In this document: positions 18,201 to 27,567 of the stretch, one piece after another | How the letters are laid out: every line of letters begins with the position of its first letter | Numbering within the stretch: position 1 is the stretch's first letter | Source of the DNA: Algoriphagus iocasae | GTDB lineage: Bacteria; Bacteroidota; Bacteroidia; Cytophagales; Cyclobacteriaceae | Direction of reading: 5' to 3' | DNA: 64,000 bases | NCBI RefSeq assembly: GCF_014206875.1 | Contig: NZ_JACIJO010000006.1 | Span: forward strand, 1-64,000 | Position numbers and translations under genes: made by a program | Notes under the pieces: generated by a model | What the model was told of the DNA's origin: nothing | Seen by the model: only the letters and a program-made list of their open reading frames with translations | Databases searched by the model: none

Positions 18201-19112
18201 ATGGAAATGTACATAGATCCCCATATTCACGTTACTTCCAGAACTACCGATGATTACGAAGCCATGCGAAAAGCAGGTATTGTAGCCATCATTGAACCGG
18301 CTTTTTGGTTGGGGCAACCACGAACTGAAGCGGCAAGTTTCAAGGATTATTTCAGCAGTTTGGTAGGATGGGAAAGATTCCGGGCAAAGCAATTCGGGAT
18401 TTTGCATTACTGCACCATCGGATTGAATTCCAAAGAGGCAAACAATGAACCTTTGGCGGAGCAGGTGATGGAGTTGCTACCTCTTTATGCTGGAAAGCAA
18501 GGAGTTGTTGCCATCGGTGAGATCGGATATGATGATCAGACTGCTGCGGAGGATAAGTTCTACAGACTTCAGCTGGAGCTGGCGAAAGAAATGGATCTTC
18601 CGGTGATGATTCATACTCCTCATAGAGATAAGAAAAAAGGCACAACCAAAAGTATGGATGTGAGTGAGGAGCATGGTTTGGCTCCAAATATGGTCATCGT
18701 AGATCATAATAATGAAGAGACTGTAAAAGAGGTGTTGGATCGTGGTTATTGGGCTGCATTTACTATTTATCCGCACACCAAAATGGGTTCTGAGCGGATG
18801 GTGGAAATTGTGAAGCAATATGGTCCAGAAAGGATTATCGTTGATTCAGCGGCTGATTGGGGGATTTCTGATCCTTTGGCTGTGCCAAAAACAGCAGCTC
18901 TGATGCGTAAAATGGGAATTCCAGAAGAACATATCAGAATGACCTGCTATCAAAATGCATTGACAGCTTACGCCCAAAGTGGTCAGATGGATGAATTGGA
19001 TTGGTTAAATGCTGAGCCAATCGACCAAACCAAAAAAATGTCAGGAAATTCAGTGTTGAGAGGTGGTCAGGTGCCGAGAGTAGACGGACCAAGTGATCGG
19101 GTGGAAAATTAA
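18201..19112 (+). CDS. eboB: EboB, TatD-family metal-dependent hydrolase
   Basis: This 303-residue cytoplasmic protein has the TatD-like amidohydrolase layout. It shows DPHIHVTSRT near the N-terminus (the HxH metal site), GVVAIGEIGYDDQT (metal Glu), PVMIHTPHRDKKKG (His), MVIVDHNNEETVKEVL (His) and IIVDSAADWGISDP (Asp), so all expected metal ligands are present. In the ebo cluster the second gene encodes such a hydrolase. Its substrate is unknown; ordinary TatD proteins are nucleases, but its place between EboA and a prenyltransferase argues for a small-molecule role. The stop at 19112 is followed three bases later by the eboC start. Confidence 0.9.
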   Translation: MEMYIDPHIHVTSRTTDDYEAMRKAGIVAIIEPAFWLGQPRTEAASFKDYFSSLVGWERFRAKQFGILHYCTIGLNSKEANNEPLAEQVMELLPLYAGKQGVVAIGEIGYDDQTAAEDKFYRLQLELAKEMDLPVMIHTPHRDKKKGTTKSMDVSEEHGLAPNMVIVDHNNEETVKEVLDRGYWAAFTIYPHTKMGSERMVEIVKQYGPERIIVDSAADWGISDPLAVPKTAALMRKMGIPEEHIRMTCYQNALTAYAQSGQMDELDWLNAEPIDQTKKMSGNSVLRGGQVPRVDGPSDRVEN

Positions 19113-19115
19113 TAC

Positions 19116-20024
19116 ATGAGTAATTCGAGGATTTTTGCCCATTTGCAGCTGACAAGGCCAGCAAATGTGGTGACGGCAATTGCAGATATTATGGCGGGCT
19201 TTGCCATCGCAGGGATGGGAGCTTACCTTACCGGTTTTTCCAATGAAGGAGGGTATTTGGCCGATCTTTGCTGGCTGGCACTTTCCACCATTGGGTTATA
19301 TGCCGGAGGAGTAGCTTTTAATGATGTGTTTGATGCCGATCTCGATTCGGTGGAGCGTCCTGAAAGACCTATCCCAAGCGGTCGGGCAACAGTAAAAAGT
19401 GCCTCGATTATGGCTTTCCTGTTATTACTGATGGGGGTTGTGGCCGCTGCCCAAGTCACTGTTACTTCGGCAATCATAGCATTGACAGTAGCAGTTTTGG
19501 CAGTGTTATATGATTACTGGGGTAAGCATCAAAACTTTTTAGGCCCTATCAATATGGGGCTTTGCCGAACTTTTAATTTGCTATTAGGAATCAGTGTCAT
19601 CCCTGAATTAGTTCAAGAATATGCTTTTATTGGCTTAATCCCCCTTGTTTTCGTGGCGGCGATTACGATGATTAGTCGTGGTGAAGTTCATGGAAAAAAC
19701 CGAAAAGCATTATTTGGAGGCTTGGCGATGTATATCCTGATCGTAGCAAGTATTGTAACATTAGCATTTATGCTAGGAGGGAAGCCTCTGGAAGTACTGC
19801 CTTTTCTTCTCTTATTCGTTTACATGGTATTCCCACCTCTGATAAAAGCGATCAAGAAGCAGGAACCGAAACTGATCGGCAAAGCTGTCAAAGCAGCCGT
19901 GATTTCATTGATTATATTAAATGCTTCACTGTCTGCTGCATTTGCAGGATGGATGTATGCATTACTCGTATTAATCTTGCTGCCAATTTCTTTATGGTTG
20001 GCGAGAAAATTTGCTGTAACATAA
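19116..20024 (+). CDS. eboC: EboC, UbiA-type prenyltransferase
   Basis: The 302-residue integral membrane protein has about eight or nine hydrophobic helices. It carries the first UbiA Asp-rich motif in FNDVFDADLDSVERPERPIPSGR and a second, weaker cytoplasmic motif region around YDYWGKHQNFLGPINMGLCRTFN. UbiA enzymes transfer a polyprenyl chain from its diphosphate to an acceptor. Here the acceptor is probably a product of the neighbouring cyclase EboD, which would give a lipid-linked intermediate (inference). The gene starts three bases after eboB, indicating tight co-translation. Confidence 0.92.
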   Translation: MSNSRIFAHLQLTRPANVVTAIADIMAGFAIAGMGAYLTGFSNEGGYLADLCWLALSTIGLYAGGVAFNDVFDADLDSVERPERPIPSGRATVKSASIMAFLLLLMGVVAAAQVTVTSAIIALTVAVLAVLYDYWGKHQNFLGPINMGLCRTFNLLLGISVIPELVQEYAFIGLIPLVFVAAITMISRGEVHGKNRKALFGGLAMYILIVASIVTLAFMLGGKPLEVLPFLLLFVYMVFPPLIKAIKKQEPKLIGKAVKAAVISLIILNASLSAAFAGWMYALLVLILLPISLWLARKFAVT

Positions 20025-20097
20025 GCCAAAGCAAGGAGTAAAGCCATAAATTGCGAGTTGAAAGAACCTTTTGCCCCTGTTTTAGATTGAGTAATTG

Positions 20098-21249
20098 ATG
20101 AAAAGAATAATTGAGCAAAAATTTGCTGTGCCTTATACCTATCCGGTAATTTTCTCTGAGAACATTTTCAATGTTGGAGATCAAACCTTGGCGGACTTGC
20201 TTGATAATGGCAAAGGAGGAAAAGCGTTTTTCGTAATTGACAGTGGCGTTTCAGATTCACATCCTGAATTGATTTCGCAGGTAAAAGCCTATGCCACTGC
20301 TCATCAGGAGAAATTCAAGCTTTGTGCTGAACCTTTGATTGTTCCAGGTGGGGAAGCTTCCAAAAATGATCCTCAGTATTACGAAAAAGTAGTGGAGGCA
20401 ACTCATCTATATGGAATTGACAGACATTCTTACATCGTAGCAATCGGCGGTGGAGCAGTATTGGATATGGTGGGATTTGCGGCAGCCGTATCTCATAGAG
20501 GAATCCGTTTGGTAAGAATTCCGACTACAGTTCTTTCTCAAAATGATTCTGCTGTTGGTGTGAAAAATGGCATCAACTTCTTCGGGAAGAAAAATTATTT
20601 AGGGACGTTTGCTCCTCCATTCGCAGTATTGAATGATTTCAATTTCCTAAAAACTCTCGATGATAGAGATTGGAGATCTGGAATTTCTGAAGCCATTAAA
20701 GTGGCATTGATCAAGGATTTGGATTTCTTTGAATGGATTGAGAAAAATGCAACAGCTTTGGCTTCCCGTGAGATGGAGCCGATGCAGGAATTAATTGTGA
20801 AATGTGCACAAATGCATTTGGATCATATTGCAGGCAAAGATCCATTTGAAATGGGTTCTTCTCGTCCTTTGGATTTTGGACATTGGGCAGCGCATAAAAT
20901 GGAGCATCTCAGCAAATATGAAATCCGTCATGGAGAAGCTGTGGCAATGGGGATTGCATTGGACTCAACCTATTCTTTCCTGAAAGGAATGCTAACGGAA
21001 GGTGAATTGAACAGGATAATTTCTATGATTTCTGAACTTGGATTCAACCTTTATCATGAAGTGCTTTCCGGCGAAATGTTACTCAAAGGACTAGAAGAGT
21101 TCAGAGAGCATTTAGGTGGTGAATTGACCATTATGCTGCTTTCGAAACTAGGCAAAGGCCAAGAAGTTCATGAGATGGATCAGTCTCTTGTGCTTGAAGC
21201 AGTTGAGAAATTGAAGGTCTTTCAATCTGACCGCCTTATCGCAAATTGA
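20098..21249 (+). CDS. eboD: EboD, 3-dehydroquinate synthase-like sugar phosphate cyclase
   Basis: From the ATG at 20098 (a TTG precedes it in frame) the protein has 383 residues. It belongs to the sugar phosphate cyclase superfamily: GGEASKND, VAIGGGAVLDMVGFAAA (NAD-binding), RIPTTVLSQNDSAVGVKNGIN and FFGKKNYLGTFAPP. The three zinc ligands of the family are retained: Glu in SGISEAIKVALIKD, His in LDFGHWAAHKME and His in EIRHGEAVAMG. The substrate-pocket sequence differs from true AroB (SQNDSAVGVKNG instead of the usual SVDSSVGGKTG pattern), so it probably cyclises another sugar phosphate, as EEVS- or DOIS-type enzymes do. A housekeeping AroB role is unlikely given the operon. Confidence 0.9.
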   Translation: MKRIIEQKFAVPYTYPVIFSENIFNVGDQTLADLLDNGKGGKAFFVIDSGVSDSHPELISQVKAYATAHQEKFKLCAEPLIVPGGEASKNDPQYYEKVVEATHLYGIDRHSYIVAIGGGAVLDMVGFAAAVSHRGIRLVRIPTTVLSQNDSAVGVKNGINFFGKKNYLGTFAPPFAVLNDFNFLKTLDDRDWRSGISEAIKVALIKDLDFFEWIEKNATALASREMEPMQELIVKCAQMHLDHIAGKDPFEMGSSRPLDFGHWAAHKMEHLSKYEIRHGEAVAMGIALDSTYSFLKGMLTEGELNRIISMISELGFNLYHEVLSGEMLLKGLEEFREHLGGELTIMLLSKLGKGQEVHEMDQSLVLEAVEKLKVFQSDRLIAN

Positions 21250-21280
21250 GTTCGGTTTTAATCAAGAAAAAATTACAAAA

Positions 21281-22492
21281 ATGATCATAAAAGAAGGAAC
21301 GCACCTGACATATTGTACCAATATTCACCCTGGGGAAAGCTGGCAGGAAACCTTCGATAATCTTAAAAAATACATTCCGAATATCAAGGAAGAATTAGCT
21401 TCTAGCCAATCTTTTGGTATCGGACTTCGGCTTTCCAATGAGGCAAGTTTGGTTTTACAAAAACCAGGTGAACTGAAGACTTTCAAAGCTTGGCTAGAAG
21501 AAAATAACTGCTACGTGTTTACTATGAATGGTTTCCCTTACGGAGGATTTCATGGACAGGTAGTAAAAGATGATGTTCATACTCCTGATTGGACCACCAG
21601 AGAAAGGAGAGATTACACTATTCGACTTTTTGAAATTCTGGCTGAATTGCTTCCTGAAAAAATGGAAGGAGGAATTTCCACTTCCCCACTTTCTTATAGA
21701 TTTTGGTTTAATAATCAGCAAGAATTGGATCGAGCAATCACCAAGTCCACAACTCACCTTGCCCAGGTTGTTGCCAAATTAATTGAAATCAAACAAAAGA
21801 CTGGAAAGGTTCTTCACTTGGATATTGAACCCGAGCCAGATGGGATTTTGGAGAATACGGCCGAAATGTTGGCCTACTTCAAGGATTGGTTGATTCCTAT
21901 GGGAACAAGAGATTTGATGGACACCTTGGCGATGAGCAGAGAAGATGCAGAGTCAGCCATCAAAGAGCATATTCGACTTTGCTATGATGTTTGCCATTTT
22001 GCTTTGGTGTACGAAAAGCCGGAGGATGTTTTTAATGCGATGAAAGCAGCCGGGATTAAAATCGGTAAAATTCAGATCTCTGCCGCCTTAAAATTGGCTA
22101 TTCCAGAATCGATAGAAGAAAAAGCAGCAATTCGAAACACTTTATTGCCATTTGCTGAATCGACGTATTTGCACCAAGTGATTGGCAAAGATCAAAATGA
22201 TAAACTGGAGTCTTTCAGAGATCTTGATCAAGCACTGGAGGCATTAGATCAAACCGATCAAAATGAATGGAGAATCCATTTTCATGTGCCTGTTTTTTTA
22301 TCTGATTATGGGAAAGTTTCATCGACACAGTCAGATATTTTGGAAGTGTTGAATTTCCTAAAAAAAGAAAAGATCGCGGATCATCTTGAAGTAGAAACTT
22401 ATACCTGGGATGTCCTTCCAGAAGGAATGAACATCGATATACAGAGCTCCATCATAAGAGAGCTTTCCTGGGTAGCGGATAATTTAAAATAA
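21281..22492 (+). CDS. eboE: EboE, TIM-barrel metabolite-traffic protein
   Basis: The 403-residue cytoplasmic protein has a xylose-isomerase-like TIM-barrel organisation: LTYCTNIHPGESWQETFDNL at the start, ENNCYVFTMNGFPYGGFHG, VLHLDIEPEPDGILENTAEM, HIRLCYDVCHFALVYE and WRIHFHVPVFLSDYG. Potential metal ligands (Glu, Asp, His) lie on the expected strands. This matches EboE of the ebo cluster, whose molecular activity is unproven; in cyanobacteria ebo genes are linked with moving a scytonemin precursor to the periplasm. The gene lies 31 bases after eboD and its stop is two bases before eboF. Confidence 0.9.
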   Translation: MIIKEGTHLTYCTNIHPGESWQETFDNLKKYIPNIKEELASSQSFGIGLRLSNEASLVLQKPGELKTFKAWLEENNCYVFTMNGFPYGGFHGQVVKDDVHTPDWTTRERRDYTIRLFEILAELLPEKMEGGISTSPLSYRFWFNNQQELDRAITKSTTHLAQVVAKLIEIKQKTGKVLHLDIEPEPDGILENTAEMLAYFKDWLIPMGTRDLMDTLAMSREDAESAIKEHIRLCYDVCHFALVYEKPEDVFNAMKAAGIKIGKIQISAALKLAIPESIEEKAAIRNTLLPFAESTYLHQVIGKDQNDKLESFRDLDQALEALDQTDQNEWRIHFHVPVFLSDYGKVSSTQSDILEVLNFLKKEKIADHLEVETYTWDVLPEGMNIDIQSSIIRELSWVADNLK

Positions 22493-22494
22493 GC

Positions 22495-23871
22495 ATGAAA
22501 AAAACAGTCGTCATAGATGTGGTAGCATTATCACAAAGACTGATTGGGGAACATACTCCATTTTTAAAAAAGTGGACTTCCAAGTCACATCAAGCCACTA
22601 TCAATCCGGTTTTGCCGGCCGTAACTACTTCTGCTCAGTCGACCTATTTGACGGGGAAATGGCCAACAGATCATGGGATCGTCGGAAATGGCTGGTACTT
22701 CCAAGATGAGTGTGAAATCAAATTCTGGAGACAGTCCAACAAATTGGTTCAGGCCAAAAATGTCTGGGATCTGGCAAAGGAAAAAGACCCGAATTTTACG
22801 GTTTCCAATATGTTTTGGTGGTACAATATGTATTCAACTGCCGATTATCAGGTGACACCAAGACCTCTATATCCATCAGATGGTAGAAAAATTCCTGATT
22901 GCCATACTCATCCGATGGACTTGAGAGACCGCCTTCAAAAGGAATTGGGACAGTTTCCATTATTTACTTTTTGGGGACCAAATACGAATATTTCCTCAAC
23001 GAAATGGATTTCTGAAGCTTCCAAAAAAGTCGATGAGTGGAAGAACCCTACGCTTACATTGATCTATCTTCCACATTTGGATTACGGGCTTCAAAAATAT
23101 GGGCTTGATTTCTCGAAAATCTCTAAAGATCTGAATGAGATTGATGCTGTTCTAGAAGATTTGATCACATATTATGAGAAGCAAGGAGCAGAAGTGATTT
23201 TGCTTTCTGAATATGGAATAACTTCTGTAAATAATCCTGTTCACTTGAACCGGGTTTTCAGAAAAGCAGGGTTGATTCAGGTAAAAGATGAATTAGGATT
23301 AGAAACGCTGGATGCAGGGACGAGTCGCGCTTTTGCAGTGGTAGATCACCAGTTGGCGCATATACATGTAAAAGACAAAAAAGATCTTCCTTTGGTTAAA
23401 AAGCTTTTGGAAGAAACTCCTGGAGTTGAGTTGATTTTGGATGAGGAAGGGAAGAAAAAGTACCACTTGGATCATGAGAGATCTGGAGACTTTGTAGTGG
23501 TTGCTGATAAAGATTCCTGGTTTACCTATTATTTCTGGTTGGACGACGCCAAAGCCCCAGATTATGCAAGATGCGTTGCGATTCATCAAAAGCCAGGATA
23601 TGATCCTGTAGAGTTATTTGTTAATCCTGAATTCAAGCTTCCTATGGTCAAAGTGGGTATGAAGGTTTTGAAAAAGAAATTGGGATTCAGGTATTTGATG
23701 GATGTAATTCCATTGGACGCTAGCTTGGTAAAAGGAGCTCATGGAAGGATTCCAGAAGATAAGCTGGATCATCCTGTATTTTTCGCATCTGATAAATCTC
23801 TAACTTCTGAAAAACAAATAGAGCCGACAGCTATTCAAAGTTTGATTCTGAAAAAGGTATTTGGAGAATAA
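22495..23871 (+). CDS. eboF: EboF, alkaline phosphatase / nucleotide pyrophosphatase-like protein
   Basis: This 458-residue protein has no obvious signal peptide. It shows the type I phosphodiesterase/nucleotide pyrophosphatase core: VIDVVALS at the N-terminus, the nucleophile region LPAVTTSAQSTYLTGKWPTDHGI, IYLPHLDYGLQKYG with Asp and nearby His for metals, LLSEYGITSV and, near the C-terminus, GAHGRIPEDKLDHPVFFAS. It probably hydrolyses a phosphodiester or phosphate of the ebo product or of a carrier intermediate (inference). It is the last gene of the run, separated from the convergent gene by the terminator at 23927-23959. Confidence 0.88.
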   Translation: MKKTVVIDVVALSQRLIGEHTPFLKKWTSKSHQATINPVLPAVTTSAQSTYLTGKWPTDHGIVGNGWYFQDECEIKFWRQSNKLVQAKNVWDLAKEKDPNFTVSNMFWWYNMYSTADYQVTPRPLYPSDGRKIPDCHTHPMDLRDRLQKELGQFPLFTFWGPNTNISSTKWISEASKKVDEWKNPTLTLIYLPHLDYGLQKYGLDFSKISKDLNEIDAVLEDLITYYEKQGAEVILLSEYGITSVNNPVHLNRVFRKAGLIQVKDELGLETLDAGTSRAFAVVDHQLAHIHVKDKKDLPLVKKLLEETPGVELILDEEGKKKYHLDHERSGDFVVVADKDSWFTYYFWLDDAKAPDYARCVAIHQKPGYDPVELFVNPEFKLPMVKVGMKVLKKKLGFRYLMDVIPLDASLVKGAHGRIPEDKLDHPVFFASDKSLTSEKQIEPTAIQSLILKKVFGE

Positions 23872-23926
23872 GCTTATTTGGTTTCATCAGGCGATTGTTT
23901 CCAAAACCTAGATTTTCAATACAAGA

Positions 23927-23959
23927 AAAAAGCCATCCCCAAACTGAGGATGGCTTTTT
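23927..23959. terminator. Bidirectional terminator closing the ebo cluster
   Basis: The perfect 12-bp stem AAAAAGCCATCC (23927-23938) with GGATGGCTTTTT (23948-23959) has a 9-base loop, with an A-run on the left and a T-run on the right. It can serve both eboF (+) and the convergent gene ending at 23980 (-). Confidence 0.92.
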
Positions 23960-23979
23960 GTTGATTATAAGGTTGGTTA

Positions 23980-26900
23980 TTATTTTGAATTGAAAGTCAT
24001 ACCTGAGATAATAAATGTTCCGGCACCACCATCATTTTTTGGTTTCGTGATGACAAATAGTTTGTGCAGCTTGCCATCTGCATTTCCAGTAACTGGAATA
24101 GTAAATGGGGCAAAGTTTGGAGCTCCTTCTGGAGCATTTGAAGGACCTTGAGTAAAAGTTTTTGAACCGACCAACTCACCAGTAGGGCTGTCTAATCTCA
24201 ATTCAAATTCGTATTCATCACCCAGGCTACCCATTGTTACACTAATAGCTGTCACAGAACCTACATTTGTCAGATCAATTCCATTTAAGGCAAAAGAAGC
24301 TTCATTTTTAGGAACCATAACCAGATTGTTACCATCATAGCTCATGCTGCTATATCCTCCAGCATAGTCCGTTGTAGTACCCATATCCACTGTATTTCCT
24401 TTCAGGATTAAAGTAGATGATCCAGTCAAAGGCTTAATGTTTTCTCCACCTTGATCAGTGAAAGAAGCATTGATCATCAAGACACCATTTGGAACAGCTT
24501 TCTTGCCTAAAGTAGCATCAATGCTTCCAGAAGCTGGTAAAGAAGGAGTGCTTTCTTGTCCCAGAGACAGGATATAGGCTACCAATGCATTCAAATCAGA
24601 ATCTTTCAAATCAGGATTTGCTGGCATGGCAGTTTCTCCCCAAACGCCGCCGCCTCCGTTTTTGATTTTGTTTTTCAGATAATCAATATCTCTAGCACTG
24701 TATTTTTTAGCTACATCTTCATAGGCAGGGCCTACTGAAGCTTCTGCTTCTTTATGACAAGTTTTACAAGTCAAAGTCGTGAACAATGATTTACCAATCA
24801 TCGCCTCGGTCATTACCTTGTGTCCCATATCAGATTCTGCCTGATCCATTCCTTCGATGTAATCTGCAGAAACGTACAGAGTACTCAAATCATTGGAAGC
24901 TTCAGGATGATCAGCATCAGAAACAGTTACTTCATAAGCGACTTTTTTGCCAGGGAAGTAGAATGACTGATTTCCTTTGATATTGATCTTCACTTCCGGA
25001 GCAATATTTCCTGAATACACATTTGCAAAGCCACTTTCACCGGTTAAACCAGCCGGATCGGCAGCGGTCACTTTCACATCGTACTCTCCAATTGCATTGA
25101 AAGTATGAGTCAATGTAGGAACGTCAGTGGTTTTGGTTTCTCCATTTCCAAGGTCCCAAGTATAGGTCAAGGCATCATTTTCTGGATCAGAAGATTTTGC
25201 TGTAAAGGTGACAGTCAATGGGTTTTTACCAGAAGTTTTGTCAGCGCTAATAGAACTTACTTCAGGAGCTCTATTACCGCCATTGAAGTCAATCCTAAAT
25301 AATCCAGCATCAGGGTTTTTGGAGAACCATCCATTTCCGTATTCCAGAATGTAGATTCTTCCGTCTGGGCCCATTTCCATATCGATAGGAGCATTGAATT
25401 TAGAGCTTGCCATAAATGGCTCCATCTTATCAAAATCTCCATTTTCTTTTATGGTTACAGCCTTAATCCAACCTCTGATCCAATCATAGATAAAGATTTT
25501 TCCATCGTAGTAATCTGGGAATTTCGTGTCCGCAGTATACAAGTCAGAGTAATAAACTGGACCTGCCATAGCATTTCTGCCTCCTGTACCTAAAGATGGG
25601 AATTCTGGGGAAGCAGCATATGGATACCAGATAAATGCTGGTGCCAATTCCGGAAGATCTTTAATTCCAGTATTGTTTACTGAATTGTTTTGTGGGCCAT
25701 TCGGATCGAATGCTGCACCTACTTCACCTGTTTCATAATTAAACTCACGGTATGGGTAGTTATTCCCTACAAAGTAAGGCCAGCCAAAATTACCAGCTTT
25801 TCTCGCTTGGTTTAACTCATCATAACCTCTAGGACCTCTTGTAGCCATACTGTCAGCATTGGCATCTGGGCCAACTTCACCCCAGTATAAATATCCGTTT
25901 TTCTGGTCAACTGAAATTCGGTAAGGGTTTCTGTTTCCTTGTACATAGATTTCAGGTCTTGTTCCTTCTGTTCCTACTGGATACAAGTTTCCTTCAGGAA
26001 TGTCGTAAGAACCATCTTCGTTTACTTTGATTCGAAGAATCTTACCTCTTAGATCATTTGCATTACCTGAGCTTCTTCTAGCATCAAATTGCTCTCTTCC
26101 TGGTCTTTGGTCAAGCGGTGCAAAGCCATTGTTTACATATTTAGAATCTTGTTGGTTGAAAGGAGTAGAGTTATCACCCAAAGAAAGGAACAAGTTTCCA
26201 TCTTTATCAAACGCAATAGATCCACCAGTATGGCAGCAAATATCTCTATCAGAATGAACGTCCAAGATCACGACTTCAGAAGCCATGTCCCAAGTATCAT
26301 TTTTGAAAGTAAATCTTGAAAGTCTGTTGATTTCCTCATCACCTGCAGGTGCATAGTAAACAAACACATACCCGTTATCAGCATAATTCGGATCTTTCTG
26401 GATACCCATTAAGCCTTCTTCTGCGTTCACACCCTTTACTTCAGTTTTCCAATACACGTCCAACTTCGCAATCTCCTTTAATTCTTCTGTTTCATTATCG
26501 AAGAATAAAATCTCTCCTCTTCTTTGTCCAACCAATATGTCCAAGTTTGGAAGGATGGTCATCTCGGTAGGTTCAGTGAATTCACCTACTGCCAAAGGAG
26601 TTTTGGTGAATCTGTTTTCCTCAGGAACTCTCTTTGATTTTGCTTTGCTGTAATCAAGCTCAAGGTTGTCTCCGATTGCATATTGAATACCTGCCAATAA
26701 ATGCTTCAAATAAAGCTCTTCGGTGTAGGACTCATCCGTGTGACCTCCGCCGGTATAAAATGCTCTACCACCGTCGAAGTCGTGAAACCATGCGATTGGA
26801 TGCTCTCCCATATCAAAGCCTCCCTTGTAGGAGTCTTCATCAAGATTTAAGAGCACATGCACTTCAGGGTTCATGTTTTTGTAGCTATACCACTCGTCTG

Positions 26901-27426
26901 TTCTTTCCCAAGGGTTTGGAAGGAAAGAAGTCGCAGGATTGTTTGCATCCACTACAGTGATAGCTCCTGGCTGTACATTAGGATTTGGGTCGTTGATACC
27001 TGGGTGATCTGTAAAGTATCCACCAACAAGTCTGCCGTACCAGCCCCAATTGTACTCAGTGTCAGCTGCTGCGTGGATACCCACGTAGCCACCACCTGCC
27101 TGAATGTATCTTTCGAAGTCGGCTTCTTGATAGTTGTTTAAAACGTCGCCAGTAGTACTCAAAAATATGACTGTCGAGTACTGGGCTAGATTTTCTTCGG
27201 TGAATTTTTCAGACTGAGTAGTAGTATCTACCTCAAAGCCGTTTTCAGCACCGAGTTTTTGTATGGCTGCAATGCCATTAGGAATAGATTCATGATGAAA
27301 TCCTGCTGTCTTGCTGAATACAAGTACTTTTGGTGTACCCGAGCGTTTATTCTTACAGCTCCAGGTTCCCAAACTTACAAGTACTACCAATAGTAGCAGG
27401 TTACGTAGGTTTTTTGGGAATTTCAT
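23980..27426 (-). CDS. Multidomain lipoprotein: ThuA, PQQ-type sugar dehydrogenase, PKD, cytochrome c
   Basis: The 1148-residue protein has a lipoprotein signal (GTWSC, Cys about 24). Domains in order: a ThuA-like domain (about 33-250; VLVFSKTAGFHHESIPNGI, GGGYVGIHAAADTEYNWGWYG); a glucose/sorbosone dehydrogenase-like propeller (about 265-700; LSRFTFKN, CCHTGGSIAFDKDGNLFLSLGDN, LRGKILRI, WGEVGPDA); a PKD domain (about 710-800; DLGNGETKTTDVPTLTHTF); a cytochrome c domain with CKTCH at 887-891; and a C-terminal beta domain (about 970-1148), probably CBM6-like. ThuA proteins take part in disaccharide utilisation, and the propeller plus heme point to periplasmic sugar oxidation. This fused form is known in Bacteroidota. 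Its upstream region (27427-27567) lies behind galK, so it probably has its own promoter. Confidence 0.9.
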   Translation of the reverse strand: MKFPKNLRNLLLLVVLVSLGTWSCKNKRSGTPKVLVFSKTAGFHHESIPNGIAAIQKLGAENGFEVDTTTQSEKFTEENLAQYSTVIFLSTTGDVLNNYQEADFERYIQAGGGYVGIHAAADTEYNWGWYGRLVGGYFTDHPGINDPNPNVQPGAITVVDANNPATSFLPNPWERTDEWYSYKNMNPEVHVLLNLDEDSYKGGFDMGEHPIAWFHDFDGGRAFYTGGGHTDESYTEELYLKHLLAGIQYAIGDNLELDYSKAKSKRVPEENRFTKTPLAVGEFTEPTEMTILPNLDILVGQRRGEILFFDNETEELKEIAKLDVYWKTEVKGVNAEEGLMGIQKDPNYADNGYVFVYYAPAGDEEINRLSRFTFKNDTWDMASEVVILDVHSDRDICCHTGGSIAFDKDGNLFLSLGDNSTPFNQQDSKYVNNGFAPLDQRPGREQFDARRSSGNANDLRGKILRIKVNEDGSYDIPEGNLYPVGTEGTRPEIYVQGNRNPYRISVDQKNGYLYWGEVGPDANADSMATRGPRGYDELNQARKAGNFGWPYFVGNNYPYREFNYETGEVGAAFDPNGPQNNSVNNTGIKDLPELAPAFIWYPYAASPEFPSLGTGGRNAMAGPVYYSDLYTADTKFPDYYDGKIFIYDWIRGWIKAVTIKENGDFDKMEPFMASSKFNAPIDMEMGPDGRIYILEYGNGWFSKNPDAGLFRIDFNGGNRAPEVSSISADKTSGKNPLTVTFTAKSSDPENDALTYTWDLGNGETKTTDVPTLTHTFNAIGEYDVKVTAADPAGLTGESGFANVYSGNIAPEVKINIKGNQSFYFPGKKVAYEVTVSDADHPEASNDLSTLYVSADYIEGMDQAESDMGHKVMTEAMIGKSLFTTLTCKTCHKEAEASVGPAYEDVAKKYSARDIDYLKNKIKNGGGGVWGETAMPANPDLKDSDLNALVAYILSLGQESTPSLPASGSIDATLGKKAVPNGVLMINASFTDQGGENIKPLTGSSTLILKGNTVDMGTTTDYAGGYSSMSYDGNNLVMVPKNEASFALNGIDLTNVGSVTAISVTMGSLGDEYEFELRLDSPTGELVGSKTFTQGPSNAPEGAPNFAPFTIPVTGNADGKLHKLFVITKPKNDGGAGTFIISGMTFNSK

Positions 27427-27567
27427 AATATCAAAATTTTCGGAAATTAGGGAATTATAAAATAATTCGCCCTAAATAACCGAAAATCAACTGATATTTA
27501 AATCAGAAATTTCAATTTCTTCTAATTGAGACAATAGACTGTGGGATGAACAAAAAAAAATCTTTGA

